Positions 1-6,215 are shown, numbered from the stretch's first letter. The stretch is DNA of 7,675 nucleotides from Elusimicrobiota bacterium (GCA_031256695.1 JAIRQB010000064.1:1-7675), one strand, 5' to 3'. Notes: generated from the sequence alone by a model not told the origin. Made by a program: numbers and translations.

Positions 1-106
1 CGCAAACAATAAACTCTTTCAAGGCGATTTGCTTAAAACTTACAATGACTTGCGCGGGGCTGCGTCCAATCTAAACGAATTTGAAGCCGTAAATTCACTG
101 CATTAA
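1..106 (+). CDS. C-terminal end of an unrecognised protein (partial, cut by window start)
   Basis: One frame is open from the first bases to a TAA at 104-106 and gives about 34 residues ending in NEFEAVNSLH. The other two + frames contain stops within this stretch. The tail looks helical and amphipathic, with segments such as NDLRGAASNL. The end is followed 12 nt later by the start of the next gene, whose Shine-Dalgarno begins almost at the stop, so the two are probably co-transcribed. The helical tail would be compatible with the end of an MCE/MlaD-type periplasmic protein, but that is a guess from 34 residues and no family can be assigned. Confidence 0.55.
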   Translation, partial: ANNKLFQGDLLKTYNDLRGAASNLNEFEAVNSLH

Positions 107-118
107 AAAGGAGAGTAT

Positions 119-559
119 ATGCAAAAAAAATGGATGTTGTTTTTGCCGTTCTTGCTGATGTTTTTGTTTTCTGAAACGCCTTTGTCAGCGGCGTCCCCGC
201 TTGGCGATTTATTCAGCGCAGATGCAAATATGCAAGCCGAAAAGGCGCTTTTGGAAAAAATAAAAAAGGAAAACGGCGAGTTTCACAAAAAACTGCTCGT
301 CTTGCTCAACAAACGCTTTTATTCGGCTTCTAAAGCCGAAAAAGAGAATCTTTATTCCCAAATAAAGGCTCTCATTGCGCAGCAAACCGACAGCGAAATA
401 GAAAACAATAAGAAGTTTATATCTATGCAGTCGGAAAGATTGCGAAAAATTGAAAACAGAGTTAAAGAGATTGAAAAAAACAAGCGGAATTATGTTGAAG
501 AAAAAACTGATTACTTTATAGAAGGATACGACGCGGGAAAAAGCGCAAATCCCTCGTAA
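119..559 (+). CDS. Small exported coiled-coil protein, hypothetical (first of two tandem paralogues)
   Basis: The 146-residue product starts with a clear Sec signal peptide: MQKKW, a hydrophobic core at about 6-18, then a likely signal peptidase I site after PLSA (residue 24). The rest is charged, rich in Lys/Glu/Gln and almost free of Gly and Pro between about 40 and 130, as expected for a long helix or coiled coil. AAGGAG-type sequence at 108-113 sits 5 nt before the ATG and fixes the start. The segment EIEKNKRNYVEEK (117-129) recurs in the next gene as EIETNKKNYVGKR, and the regions before it align loosely, so the two are probably paralogues. Size, export signal and helical body recall Skp/OmpH-type periplasmic proteins in architecture only; I see no diagnostic Skp sequence. 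Function unknown; probably periplasmic. Confidence 0.85.
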   Translation: MQKKWMLFLPFLLMFLFSETPLSAASPLGDLFSADANMQAEKALLEKIKKENGEFHKKLLVLLNKRFYSASKAEKENLYSQIKALIAQQTDSEIENNKKFISMQSERLRKIENRVKEIEKNKRNYVEEKTDYFIEGYDAGKSANPS

Positions 560-594
560 AATGCGGAAAGTTAAAAAGACCGGTCAATAAAAAA

Positions 595-608
595 GCATAT
601 GCATATGC
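595..608. repeat. 14-bp perfect palindrome between the two coiled-coil genes
   Basis: GCATATGCATATGC reads identically on both strands. It lies 36 nt before the next ATG and just upstream of that gene's ribosome binding site. A second, 8-bp palindrome (GACCGGTC, 578-585) lies 9 nt before it. It could be a dimer-binding operator or simple low-complexity sequence; no regulator is implied by the neighbourhood. Confidence 0.4.
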
Positions 609-643
609 AAACAGGGCGCAGGCTCTAAAATAAGGAGAATACA

Positions 644-1072
644 ATGAAGAAAAAAATGGCTATCGTTTTATCGTTGTTATTTCTAATGAGCGTCTCATCG
701 TTTGCAATAGGCAATTTTGAAGCCGACACATTTTCAATCAACTATGACAAAAGCAGGCTTTCAGAGATGAGAAAAGATTATAACGGCTTCAAAAAAGAAG
801 TCAGAAAACTCATAGCCGCATACAATAAGGCGCAAGGAAGCGAAAAAGTGGCTATAAGAGGCGATATTGAAAAACTTGTTTCCGCAAGGACAGACAAAGA
901 CTTGATTTTAAAAAGAGAAATGTCTGCAAATGTCCTAAATCAAATCAGAGAAATTGAAACCAACAAAAAAAATTATGTCGGCAAGAGAATTGAAATGCTC
1001 TTGAGCGCCGAGGGACAGAAGAAACTTTCAGCCTCTAAAAAAGAAAAGAAAGTAAAAGAGAAAAAAGCATAA
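644..1072 (+). CDS. Small exported coiled-coil protein, hypothetical (second paralogue)
   Basis: The product has 142 residues. A signal peptide is evident: MKKKM, a hydrophobic stretch at 6-20, and a probable cleavage after SSFA (residue 21). The mature part is a Lys/Glu-rich predicted helix ending in a strongly basic tail (SASKKEKKVKEKKA). AAGGAG at 632-637 gives a strong ribosome binding site 6 nt before the ATG. EIETNKKNYVGKR (103-115) matches EIEKNKRNYVEEK in the preceding gene, and a further loose match runs from about residue 43 onward. The gap of 84 nt between the two genes is longer than the first junction and holds a palindrome, so separate control is possible. The gene is closed by the terminator at 1110-1148. 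No known family recognised; a periplasmic structural or chaperone-like role is speculation. Confidence 0.85.
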   Translation: MKKKMAIVLSLLFLMSVSSFAIGNFEADTFSINYDKSRLSEMRKDYNGFKKEVRKLIAAYNKAQGSEKVAIRGDIEKLVSARTDKDLILKREMSANVLNQIREIETNKKNYVGKRIEMLLSAEGQKKLSASKKEKKVKEKKA

Positions 1073-1109
1073 TGCCGCCGCCGCAATAAACGGCTGAATT
1101 TAGAAAAAC

Positions 1110-1148
1110 AAAAAGACCTGAAAACAGATAAAGTTTTCAGGTCTTTTT
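1110..1148. terminator. Bidirectional intrinsic terminator between convergent genes
   Basis: A perfect 16-bp stem is formed by 1110-1125 and 1133-1148, with a 7-nt loop (AGATAAA). The GACCTG/CAGGTC core is flanked by an A-run on the left arm and a T-run on the right, so it ends transcripts from either side. It lies 37 nt after the stop of the second coiled-coil gene (+) and 26 nt after the stop of nspC (-), exactly where a shared terminator is expected. Confidence 0.93.
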
Positions 1149-1174
1149 TATTGCATTGTTTTATGCGGAAGTTT

Positions 1175-2281
1175 TTAAGAGAGAGCGTTTTTAAAATCCT
1201 CATAATCAAAAGTTTTGACGGTTTCAATTTTCCCATTTAACCTTTTTATTGCAATAGAGGGCATTTTTACGCCGTTAAACCAATTCTTTTTTACCATAGT
1301 ATAGCCGGCAGTATCTGCAAAAGCGATTTTATCGCCTATTTTTAATTTTTTTGCCAAATTGAATTTGCCGAAAATATCGCCCGCAAGACAAGAATTGCCC
1401 GCTATAATATATTCATAACCGTTGCTTTGCGCCGCTATTTTCTCGTCAAGTTTTGCAGAAATTCTATAAGTGAGCAAATCCAAACAATGCGCTTCTATTG
1501 AAGCGTCAACTACCGCTATATTTTTTACATTTTTGACTATATCCAAAACAGTTGTAATCAAATGCGCCGAATTAGTTATTGCGGCTTCTCCCGGCTCAAA
1601 ATAAACTTCAATGTCAAATTTATTTTTAAACTCTTTGATTTTTTTGCAAAAGTCTTCAAGCGGATAATTGTCTTTTGTAAAGTAAATTCCGCCGCCCAAA
1701 CTGACCCAATCTAATTCTTTTAAAATAGAGCCGTATTTCTTTGAAATAAAATCAAGTTGGCGCGAAAAAACTTTGAAGTCATCGTTTTCGCAGTTGTAAT
1801 GCAACATTATTCCGTTTATTTTAGGCAATATGTCTTTTACTTTTTTTATATCGCGCTCTCCGAGACGGCAAAACTTGCGGGCGGGGTCAGCCAAATCAAA
1901 ATGAGAATAACTAATTGACGGATTTACTCTTAAACCCAAACTTGCTTCTTTGACATCTTTATAAAAACGCTCCAATTGAGAAATGGAATTAAAAATTATT
2001 TTGTCGGCAAAACCTTTAAGAGAGTCAATATCTTCTTTTGAATAAGCGACGCTGTAAGAGCATACCTCTTTGCCGAATTTTTCCGCGCCCAATTTAGCCT
2101 CGTAAAGAGAACTGCTTGTAGAGCCGTCCATATATTTTTTCATCAAATCAAAAACAGCCCAAGTTGAGAAACATTTTAGAGCGAGCAGAAATTTTGCGCC
2201 GCAATTATCGCGCAAAAATGCAATTTTTTTCATATTTTTCAAAAGCGCTTTTTCATCTATCAAATAATAAGGCGTTTTCAT
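1175..2281 (-). CDS. nspC: Carboxynorspermidine/carboxyspermidine decarboxylase
   Basis: A PLP-dependent fold-III decarboxylase that removes the carboxyl group from carboxynorspermidine or carboxyspermidine, the last step of the aspartate-semialdehyde route to norspermidine/spermidine in the cytosol. Numbered from the chosen start (368 aa): LALKCFSTW with the PLP-binding Lys36, HYNCEN at 161-166, the glycine loop SLGGG at 194-198, EPGEA at 229-233 (phosphate-binding region), and GNSCLAGD with the catalytic Cys298. Length and motif order fit full-length NspC. An in-frame ATG 12 nt upstream (2293) would add MEKK. I prefer the inner ATG because GGAG (2288-2291) lies 6 nt before it, whereas the outer ATG has no clear ribosome binding site. 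A TATAAG box (2295-2300) with TTGTTG 18 nt further up could be a promoter. The usual partner, carboxynorspermidine dehydrogenase, is not in the window. Confidence 0.93.
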   Translation of the reverse strand: MKTPYYLIDEKALLKNMKKIAFLRDNCGAKFLLALKCFSTWAVFDLMKKYMDGSTSSSLYEAKLGAEKFGKEVCSYSVAYSKEDIDSLKGFADKIIFNSISQLERFYKDVKEASLGLRVNPSISYSHFDLADPARKFCRLGERDIKKVKDILPKINGIMLHYNCENDDFKVFSRQLDFISKKYGSILKELDWVSLGGGIYFTKDNYPLEDFCKKIKEFKNKFDIEVYFEPGEAAITNSAHLITTVLDIVKNVKNIAVVDASIEAHCLDLLTYRISAKLDEKIAAQSNGYEYIIAGNSCLAGDIFGKFNLAKKLKIGDKIAFADTAGYTMVKKNWFNGVKMPSIAIKRLNGKIETVKTFDYEDFKNALS

Positions 2282-2342
2282 TTTTTTCTCCATTCTTATA
2301 GATAAAGTTAATAATTGACAACAAAAAGCAGACCCTCAAATT

Positions 2343-2382
2343 GTCATTGCGCCGGGCGCAAATGCATAGCGCTAGCGCAATC
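2343..2382. repeat. Palindromic element, GTCATTGCG...CGCAATC type
   Basis: ATTGCGC (2346-2352) and GCGCAAT (2375-2381) form a 7-bp stem around a 22-nt interior that contains GGGC-N6-GCATAGCG (2354-2371). The same 18-nt pattern recurs at 2617-2634. The outer GTCATT...AATCC layout resembles widespread bacterial intergenic palindromes of the GTCATTCCCG...CGGGAATCC kind. Confidence 0.65.
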
Positions 2383-2427
2383 CATTTTTGTTATAAGGCG
2401 TTCACCGCTTTCCGCCGTTCTCTTTTC

Positions 2428-2445
2428 AAAGGCAAAGGCAAAGGC
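2428..2445. repeat. Short tandem repeat (AAAGGC)x3
   Basis: Three exact AAAGGC hexamers in tandem, followed by AAAA. The opposite-strand equivalent at 7659-7675 (CTTTGCCTTTGGAAAGA) matches the flanking sequence at 2421-2437 in 16 of 17 positions but has fewer units. The unit number therefore appears to vary between copies of the larger element. Confidence 0.7.
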
Positions 2446-2454
2446 AAAATGGAT

Positions 2455-2494
2455 TCTTGAGTTGCCTCCAATTACAGATGGCAACTCCAGTTGC
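2455..2494. repeat. 40-nt hairpin repeat, copy 1
   Basis: Identical over 40 nt to 2516-2555, with a period of 61 nt. It contains the inverted pair GAGTTGCC (2459-2466) and GGCAACTC (2480-2487) around a 13-nt interior, so each unit can fold as an 8-bp hairpin. Confidence 0.9.
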
Positions 2495-2515
2495 CTTACC
2501 GCTTGGGATTGCAAC

Positions 2516-2555
2516 TCTTGAGTTGCCTCCAATTACAGATGGCAACTCCAGTTGC
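2516..2555. repeat. 40-nt hairpin repeat, copy 2
   Basis: Exact second copy of the 2455-2494 unit (GAGTTGCC 2520-2527, GGCAACTC 2541-2548). GCAACTC at 2511-2517 just before it can pair with GAGTTGC at 2520-2526, and AGTTGCT (2550-2556) can pair with AGCAACT (2570-2576). The array therefore has several mutually exclusive folds. Confidence 0.9.
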
Positions 2556-2616
2556 TTTGCATAATGTTTAGCAACTCCCGCTGACGCAATAGCGGCTTCC
2601 GTCACAAATGACACAC

Positions 2617-2640
2617 GGGCATTAACGCATAGCGTTGCCC
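2617..2640. repeat. Bulged hairpin GGGC-AACGC/GCGTT-GCCC
   Basis: GGGC (2617-2620) and AACGC (2624-2628) pair with GCGTT (2632-2636) and GCCC (2637-2640), leaving a 3-nt bulge and a 3-nt loop. It shares the GGGC-N6-GCATAGCG pattern with 2354-2371, although the pairing arms differ. No T-run follows on either strand, so it is not an intrinsic terminator. Confidence 0.6.
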
Positions 2641-2681
2641 GCCCGCCTTTGCAAAATCTAAAATCCGCAATTTTTATCCCA

Positions 2682-3362
2682 TCATTTTTGCCTTGATAAA
2701 AGAGATTTCCTTTTATCATCGGCATTTTTAAAAGCGATAGAAAACAAGACGGGCAATAAAATCAAAATTTTCTTTAAGCCTTCCTTGCCGCCTCTTGCGC
2801 GCCAAGCGAAGTTCAATTTCTCCCAAAGAGCGGATATTTGCGCTATAAAATTTAAAAAGAAAGAAAGCGTCTCTGAATATTTCGGCTTTTGGGACATATT
2901 TTTGCATAGCGGCAGTTTTTTTATAAAAACTCTCATTCTTTTCTCTATAAAATCTAATCCCTCTTTGATTTCTACAGCCGAAGTTGAGCGGAAAAGCGCC
3001 GAGCAAAATTGCATTGCCAAAATAAGTTTTAAGGCAAAGGCAATCAAATAAATTGAAGGCTTAAAAACAGCCGCGCTAAACTGTCCGCTTTTATTTAGAG
3101 CAATAGCAATTTGGACGGCATACATAAAAACGAAATAATATCTGATGAATTTGATGTCTGATATTTGCTCCCTCAATTTTATTCCGTTTAGAAAAGAAAA
3201 AATTGACAAGAAAACTATCAATGCCGACAGCGCAAAAACCGCGCTCAAAGACGGCGGCAAAGACATAAAAAAAACTGATGTCGGCAAAATGGATATTATT
3301 TTTATCCAAGACGGAATTTTGTAAATAAAAGTTGAGCCGCCTTTATAATTAAAATTAAACAT
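2682..3362 (-). CDS. ECF/cobalt-type ABC transporter membrane (T) component, short C-terminus
   Basis: The 226-residue membrane protein belongs to the CbiQ/EcfT family, which couples ATP hydrolysis to a substrate-binding S-component in uptake of vitamins or Co/Ni. Hydrophobic segments lie at about 22-37, 38-59, 73-90, 103-123 and 197-211. The SALFRSTSAVEI stretch (121-132) matches the family's threonine/serine-rich turn before the cytoplasmic helices, and AWRARGG (186-192) is the first Ala-Arg-Gly coupling motif. The second motif, normally close to MEARGY and followed by more residues, is here LLSRQK at the very end, so the C-terminus looks truncated or eroded; the repeat region starts just beyond. 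GAGGA lies 5 nt before the ATG. The ATPase gene ends 15 nt upstream, so the two form an operon. CbiQ versus EcfT cannot be separated without the substrate component. Confidence 0.85.
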   Translation of the reverse strand: MFNFNYKGGSTFIYKIPSWIKIISILPTSVFFMSLPPSLSAVFALSALIVFLSIFSFLNGIKLREQISDIKFIRYYFVFMYAVQIAIALNKSGQFSAAVFKPSIYLIAFALKLILAMQFCSALFRSTSAVEIKEGLDFIEKRMRVFIKKLPLCKNMSQKPKYSETLSFFLNFIAQISALWEKLNFAWRARGGKEGLKKILILLPVLFSIAFKNADDKRKSLLSRQK

Positions 3363-3377
3363 ACCTATCCTCTTGCC

Positions 3378-4166
3378 TCAAATCCATATTAAATCCTCAA
3401 ACTTTTTATAAGAATACAATGGATTTTTTATAGCCCAGCGCTCCAAATCGCAAGAGAGAGCCTCTCTTGAGTCTCCGTTAAAAACTAAAAGCCCTTTGTG
3501 CAAAATTATCATTTGATTAGACAAAGCGAGTATTTTTTCAATCTCGTGAGTTAAGACAATGACAGTTTTTCCGTCTTTTTTTAATTTGGCAATCAAATTG
3601 TTTATAAGGCAAACGGAAGGATAATCCAAATTGGAATAAGGCTCGTCAAAAATAATTATATCCGCTCCCATTGCCGTAATGCCCGCTATCGCTAGTTTCT
3701 TTTTTTCTCCGCCTGATAAAAATCTTGCAGGGAAATCAGCCTTGTCTGATAGTCCGCAATAGAGCAGACTGCTTTGAATGCGTTTTGCTATTTCATTTTC
3801 GCTTAAATCCAAATTCTTAGGTCCAAAAGCAATATCTTCGCTCGGAGTCTCCCCTAAAATTTGAGCGTCAGCATCTTGAAAAATAAGCCCCGCTCGTCCT
3901 CTTAAAAAAATCTCTCCCGCAGACGCTTTTTCCAGCCCCGCTATTATAGACATCAAAAGAGTTTTCCCCGCACCGTTTGCTCCCGCTATTATGCAGAGGT
4001 CATTTTCTAAAATATCAAAAGAGATATTGTCTAAAGCCTGAAAGCAGCCGTTTTTAATTTGCGGATGCTTTATGTCTGCGGATTGAAAAACTTTGCCTAT
4101 ATTGCGGACAGACAAAGCGTATTTTCTCTCTTGATTATTTTGATTTTCTATTTTTTTCTTTTCCAT
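3378..4166 (-). CDS. ECF/cobalt-type ABC transporter ATP-binding protein
   Basis: A 262-residue cytoplasmic ATPase of the CbiO/EcfA group that powers the membrane component encoded just downstream. Motifs in order: Walker A GANGAGKT (62-69, with Leu rather than Ser/Thr-Leu after the GKT), Q-loop Gln97 in FQDADAQILGETPSEDIAFG, the hallmark stretch of this group, signature LSGGE (150-154), Walker B IIFDE with Asp174 and Glu175, D-loop SNLD (178-181) and H-loop His207. All catalytic residues are present. The start is supported by AGGA (4175-4178) 8 nt upstream. The gene diverges from proS across 244 nt; I found no convincing promoter on this strand. Only one ATPase gene is present and no S-component (CbiM, BioY, ThiT type) lies nearby, so the substrate cannot be named. 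Confidence 0.93.
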   Translation of the reverse strand: MEKKKIENQNNQERKYALSVRNIGKVFQSADIKHPQIKNGCFQALDNISFDILENDLCIIAGANGAGKTLLMSIIAGLEKASAGEIFLRGRAGLIFQDADAQILGETPSEDIAFGPKNLDLSENEIAKRIQSSLLYCGLSDKADFPARFLSGGEKKKLAIAGITAMGADIIIFDEPYSNLDYPSVCLINNLIAKLKKDGKTVIVLTHEIEKILALSNQMIILHKGLLVFNGDSREALSCDLERWAIKNPLYSYKKFEDLIWI

Positions 4167-4410
4167 TTATGCAATCCTATTTCCTCTATGCGTAAATTTT
4201 GCGGTTAAAATGGATTTTTGCCTTTAATATTTTGCAAATCTCATTCATTTTTCAATGTATTTGAAAGCAGCAAAGCGGTTTTTATTTTAGCAATTTTCAG
4301 ATTTTTGTATATTGACGCAAAATATCAGTTAAGAGTTAAGAATTCATAACTTTTGCATTTATAATTCACAGTTTGTCAACTTTATATTTTCTAAAAAGGA
4401 GTCAAAGAAA
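4167..4410. other. Divergent intergenic region between the transporter operon and proS
   Basis: This 244-nt, very AT-rich stretch must hold the start signals of two divergent units. On the proS side there is a TATAAT box and a near-palindrome. On the transporter side I see only the ribosome binding site. I see no tRNA-like fold, T-box specifier/antiterminator or recognisable riboswitch, although a weakly conserved leader cannot be excluded by eye. Confidence 0.6.
4336..4365 (+). promoter_or_regulatory. Probable sigma-70-type promoter of proS
   Basis: A perfect TATAAT (4360-4365) is preceded after 18 nt by TTAAGA (4336-4341), which matches TTGACA at four of six positions. The start of transcription would fall near 4372 and leave a leader of about 40 nt containing AAGGAG (4396-4401). 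The -35 region overlaps an almost perfect 16-bp palindrome (GTTAAGAATTCATAAC, 4335-4350, one mismatched pair), a possible operator. Confidence 0.45.
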
Positions 4411-6117
4411 ATGCTGTATTCAAAAATGTTTATACCGACTTTAAAAGAAGCGCCCGCCGATGCCGACACAATCTCGGCAAAGTATATGATAAGGGCGGGT
4501 ATGATAAGAAAAGTTTCCTCTGGGCTTTATGAATATCTGCCGCTTGGTTTTAGAGTTCTAAAAAAAGTTGAAAAAATTATACGCGAGGAATTAGACGCAA
4601 TAGGCGGGCAAGAAATCTCTATGCCTTTGATTTTGCCGAAAGAATTATGGGAAGAAACGGGCAGATGGAAAATTTACGGAAAAGAATTGTTTAGGCTAAA
4701 AGACAGGAAAGAGGCGGATTTTTGTTTGTCGCCCACTCACGAAGAACCCATTACTGATTTAGCGCGGCGGGAAATACGCTCATATAGGCAGTTGCCTGTG
4801 ATGTTTTATCAATTCGGCGCAAAATTTAGAGATGAAATCCGCCCGCGTTTTGGAGTAATGAGAGCGCGGGAATTTTTAATGAAAGACGCTTATTCTTTCC
4901 ACGCAGACGAACAGGATTTAGAAAATTACTATTCCGTTATTTTTGAAGCCTACAATAGAATTTGCAAAAGATGCGGTTTTGTTTTTAGACCAGTAGAAGC
5001 TGCAAGCGGCGCTATAGGCGGCTCATTTTCTCACGAATTTATGGTTTTAGCGGATACGGGAGAAGAGGAAATCGCTTGGTGTCCTTGCGGATACGGGGCA
5101 AATAGCGAAAAAGCGCAATGCCTGCCCTGTGAAAATACAAAAGAAGCGCTTGAGCCTTTGCAAGAAATATCAACGCCTGATATAAAAACCATAGACGAAG
5201 TTTCCGGTTTTTTAAAAATAGATGCGGCAAAAACTATAAAGAGTATTTTCTATTTAGCCGATGCCGAGCCTATTTTAGTTTTGACAAGGGGCGATACAGA
5301 GATAAATGAGACAAAACTTGCTTCAGCCCTTAACGCAGACGGTTTAGTTTTGCTTGAAGAAAATGCCGTCTATAAAATTGCGGGGGCGCATTTCGGCTCT
5401 TTGGGACCAATCAATTTAAAGCAGAAAATAAAAATAATAGCCGATTTGAGTATTGACGGAATTTCCAATGCCGCAGTAGGCGCAAATAAAGACGGCTTTC
5501 ATTTAAAAGGCGCAAATTACGGCAGAGATTATAAGGCAGATATGATTGCAGACATCAGAAAGGTAAAAAGAGGAGATATTTGCCCGCATTGCAAAAAAGA
5601 AAAATTGCAATTTTCGCGCGGCATAGAAATAGGGCATACTTTTAAATTAGGGACAAAATACTCAAAAGCAATGGGCGCAACTTTTTTGTCCGCAGACGGA
5701 AAAGAAAATTTAATGCAGATGGGCTGTTACGGCATAGGCGTTTCAAGGATACTTGCCGCCGTTATAGAGCAGTCATCTGATGAAAACGGCATAATTTGGA
5801 CTAAAAATACCGCTCCTTTTGAGGCAATTATTATCCCAATAAACTATGCCGAATCTAAAACAAAAGAAATAACAGACAGTATTTATAGAGAGCTTACTCA
5901 AAGAGGCGTAGATGTTTTAATAGACGACAGAGAAGAAAGAGCGGGAATCAAATTCAAAGATGCGGATTTAATAGGAATACCTTACAGGATTACTGTAAGC
6001 GAAAAAACTCTCTTACAAGGCAAGGTGGAATTTAAAGAGAGAAAAAATCCAAAAGAAAAATTTGAACTGATAACGCCTCAAGAGGCTGTTGAAAAACTTT
6101 GCGGCAGGCAAGGCTGA
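4411..6117 (+). CDS. proS: Prolyl-tRNA synthetase, bacterial type with editing insertion
   Basis: Class II aminoacyl-tRNA synthetase that charges tRNA-Pro in the cytosol. At 568 residues it has the usual length of the bacterial form. The N-terminus MLYSKMFIPTLKEAPADA is typical. The catalytic core shows THEEP (109-113), motif 2 with FRDEIRPRFGVMRAREF (139-155) and motif 3 GCYGIGVSR (438-446). Between them, about 225-390, lies the INS domain that hydrolyses mischarged Ala-tRNA, with AAKTIKSIFY (272-281) in the conserved lysine region. The C-terminal anticodon-binding domain spans about 465-568 and contains DDREERAGIKFKDADLIGIP (505-524). Cysteines cluster at CPC (224-226), CLPC (237-240) and CPHC (391-394); the second pair seems extra and might bind metal. 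AAGGAG lies 9 nt before the ATG. murG follows on the same strand after 106 nt. Confidence 0.97.
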   Translation: MLYSKMFIPTLKEAPADADTISAKYMIRAGMIRKVSSGLYEYLPLGFRVLKKVEKIIREELDAIGGQEISMPLILPKELWEETGRWKIYGKELFRLKDRKEADFCLSPTHEEPITDLARREIRSYRQLPVMFYQFGAKFRDEIRPRFGVMRAREFLMKDAYSFHADEQDLENYYSVIFEAYNRICKRCGFVFRPVEAASGAIGGSFSHEFMVLADTGEEEIAWCPCGYGANSEKAQCLPCENTKEALEPLQEISTPDIKTIDEVSGFLKIDAAKTIKSIFYLADAEPILVLTRGDTEINETKLASALNADGLVLLEENAVYKIAGAHFGSLGPINLKQKIKIIADLSIDGISNAAVGANKDGFHLKGANYGRDYKADMIADIRKVKRGDICPHCKKEKLQFSRGIEIGHTFKLGTKYSKAMGATFLSADGKENLMQMGCYGIGVSRILAAVIEQSSDENGIIWTKNTAPFEAIIIPINYAESKTKEITDSIYRELTQRGVDVLIDDREERAGIKFKDADLIGIPYRITVSEKTLLQGKVEFKERKNPKEKFELITPQEAVEKLCGRQG

Positions 6118-6120
6118 TTT

Positions 6121-6156
6121 CTCAAAAAAAACTAAACAATCAAAATAATTTCGCAA
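6121..6156 (+). repeat. Direct repeat before murG, copy 1
   Basis: Begins 4 nt after the proS stop. It matches 6181-6215 closely: CTCAAAAA at the start and CTAAACAATC, then AAATAATTTCGCAA, with only an indel and a few changes. The period is 60 nt. It is followed by CTGATGTGA rather than by a ribosome binding site. Confidence 0.85.
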
Positions 6157-6180
6157 CTGATGTGAAAGTAAAGGCATTGG

Positions 6181-6215
6181 CTCAAAAAGCCTAAACAATC
6201 CAAATAATTTCGCAA
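6181..6215 (+). repeat. Direct repeat before murG, copy 2
   Basis: Second copy of the 6121-6156 unit. Its last bases run straight into the AGGA (6215-6218) that serves murG, so this copy forms the immediate leader of that gene. The 106-nt spacer thus seems to come from a tandem duplication of the murG leader or of the proS 3' flank. Confidence 0.85.

Larger units (their letters stand above)
2294..2681. repeat. 388-nt non-coding region filled with palindromic repeats
   Basis: The gap between nspC and the transporter gene holds no convincing gene. Reading frames of 60-100 codons exist on both strands, but they overlap each other and follow from stop-poor repeats. From about 2343 to 2640 it is almost wholly palindromes: an ATTGCGC/GCGCAAT pair, three AAAGGC units, two copies of a 40-nt hairpin repeat, an AGTTGCT/AGCAACT hairpin and a GGGC...GCCC hairpin. 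It is visibly richer in G+C than the flanking genes. Several modules reappear in inverted orientation at 7429-7675, which marks this as an interspersed repeat family. A small non-coding RNA or a decayed mobile element is possible; no transposase is present. Confidence 0.8.

Noticed and set aside
973..1236. 87-codon - strand frame across the end of the second coiled-coil gene and the terminator.
   Set aside because: It is antisense to a well-supported gene, passes through the terminator stem and overlaps the end of nspC.
2455..2555. Possible CRISPR array (exact 40-nt repeats at a 61-nt period).
   Set aside because: Only two full copies, the unit is one complete hairpin, related hairpins with other arms lie next to it and at 7606-7635, and no cas gene is present.
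2694..2718. TGATAAAAG/CTTTTATCA hairpin near the 3' end of the transporter T-component gene.
   Set aside because: On the coding strand no T-run follows it; a T-run follows only on the + strand, where no gene ends. It lies within the reading frame.
2344..2725. Two overlapping - strand frames of 62 and 99 codons and a + strand frame of 68 codons in the repeat region.
   Set aside because: They overlap one another on both strands, consist largely of repeat DNA that is poor in stops, lack good ribosome binding sites and show no known domain.
4167..4410. Riboswitch or T-box leader in the divergent region before proS or the transporter operon.
   Set aside because: The sequence is very AT-rich, and no conserved T-box, cobalamin or other riboswitch core could be recognised by eye.
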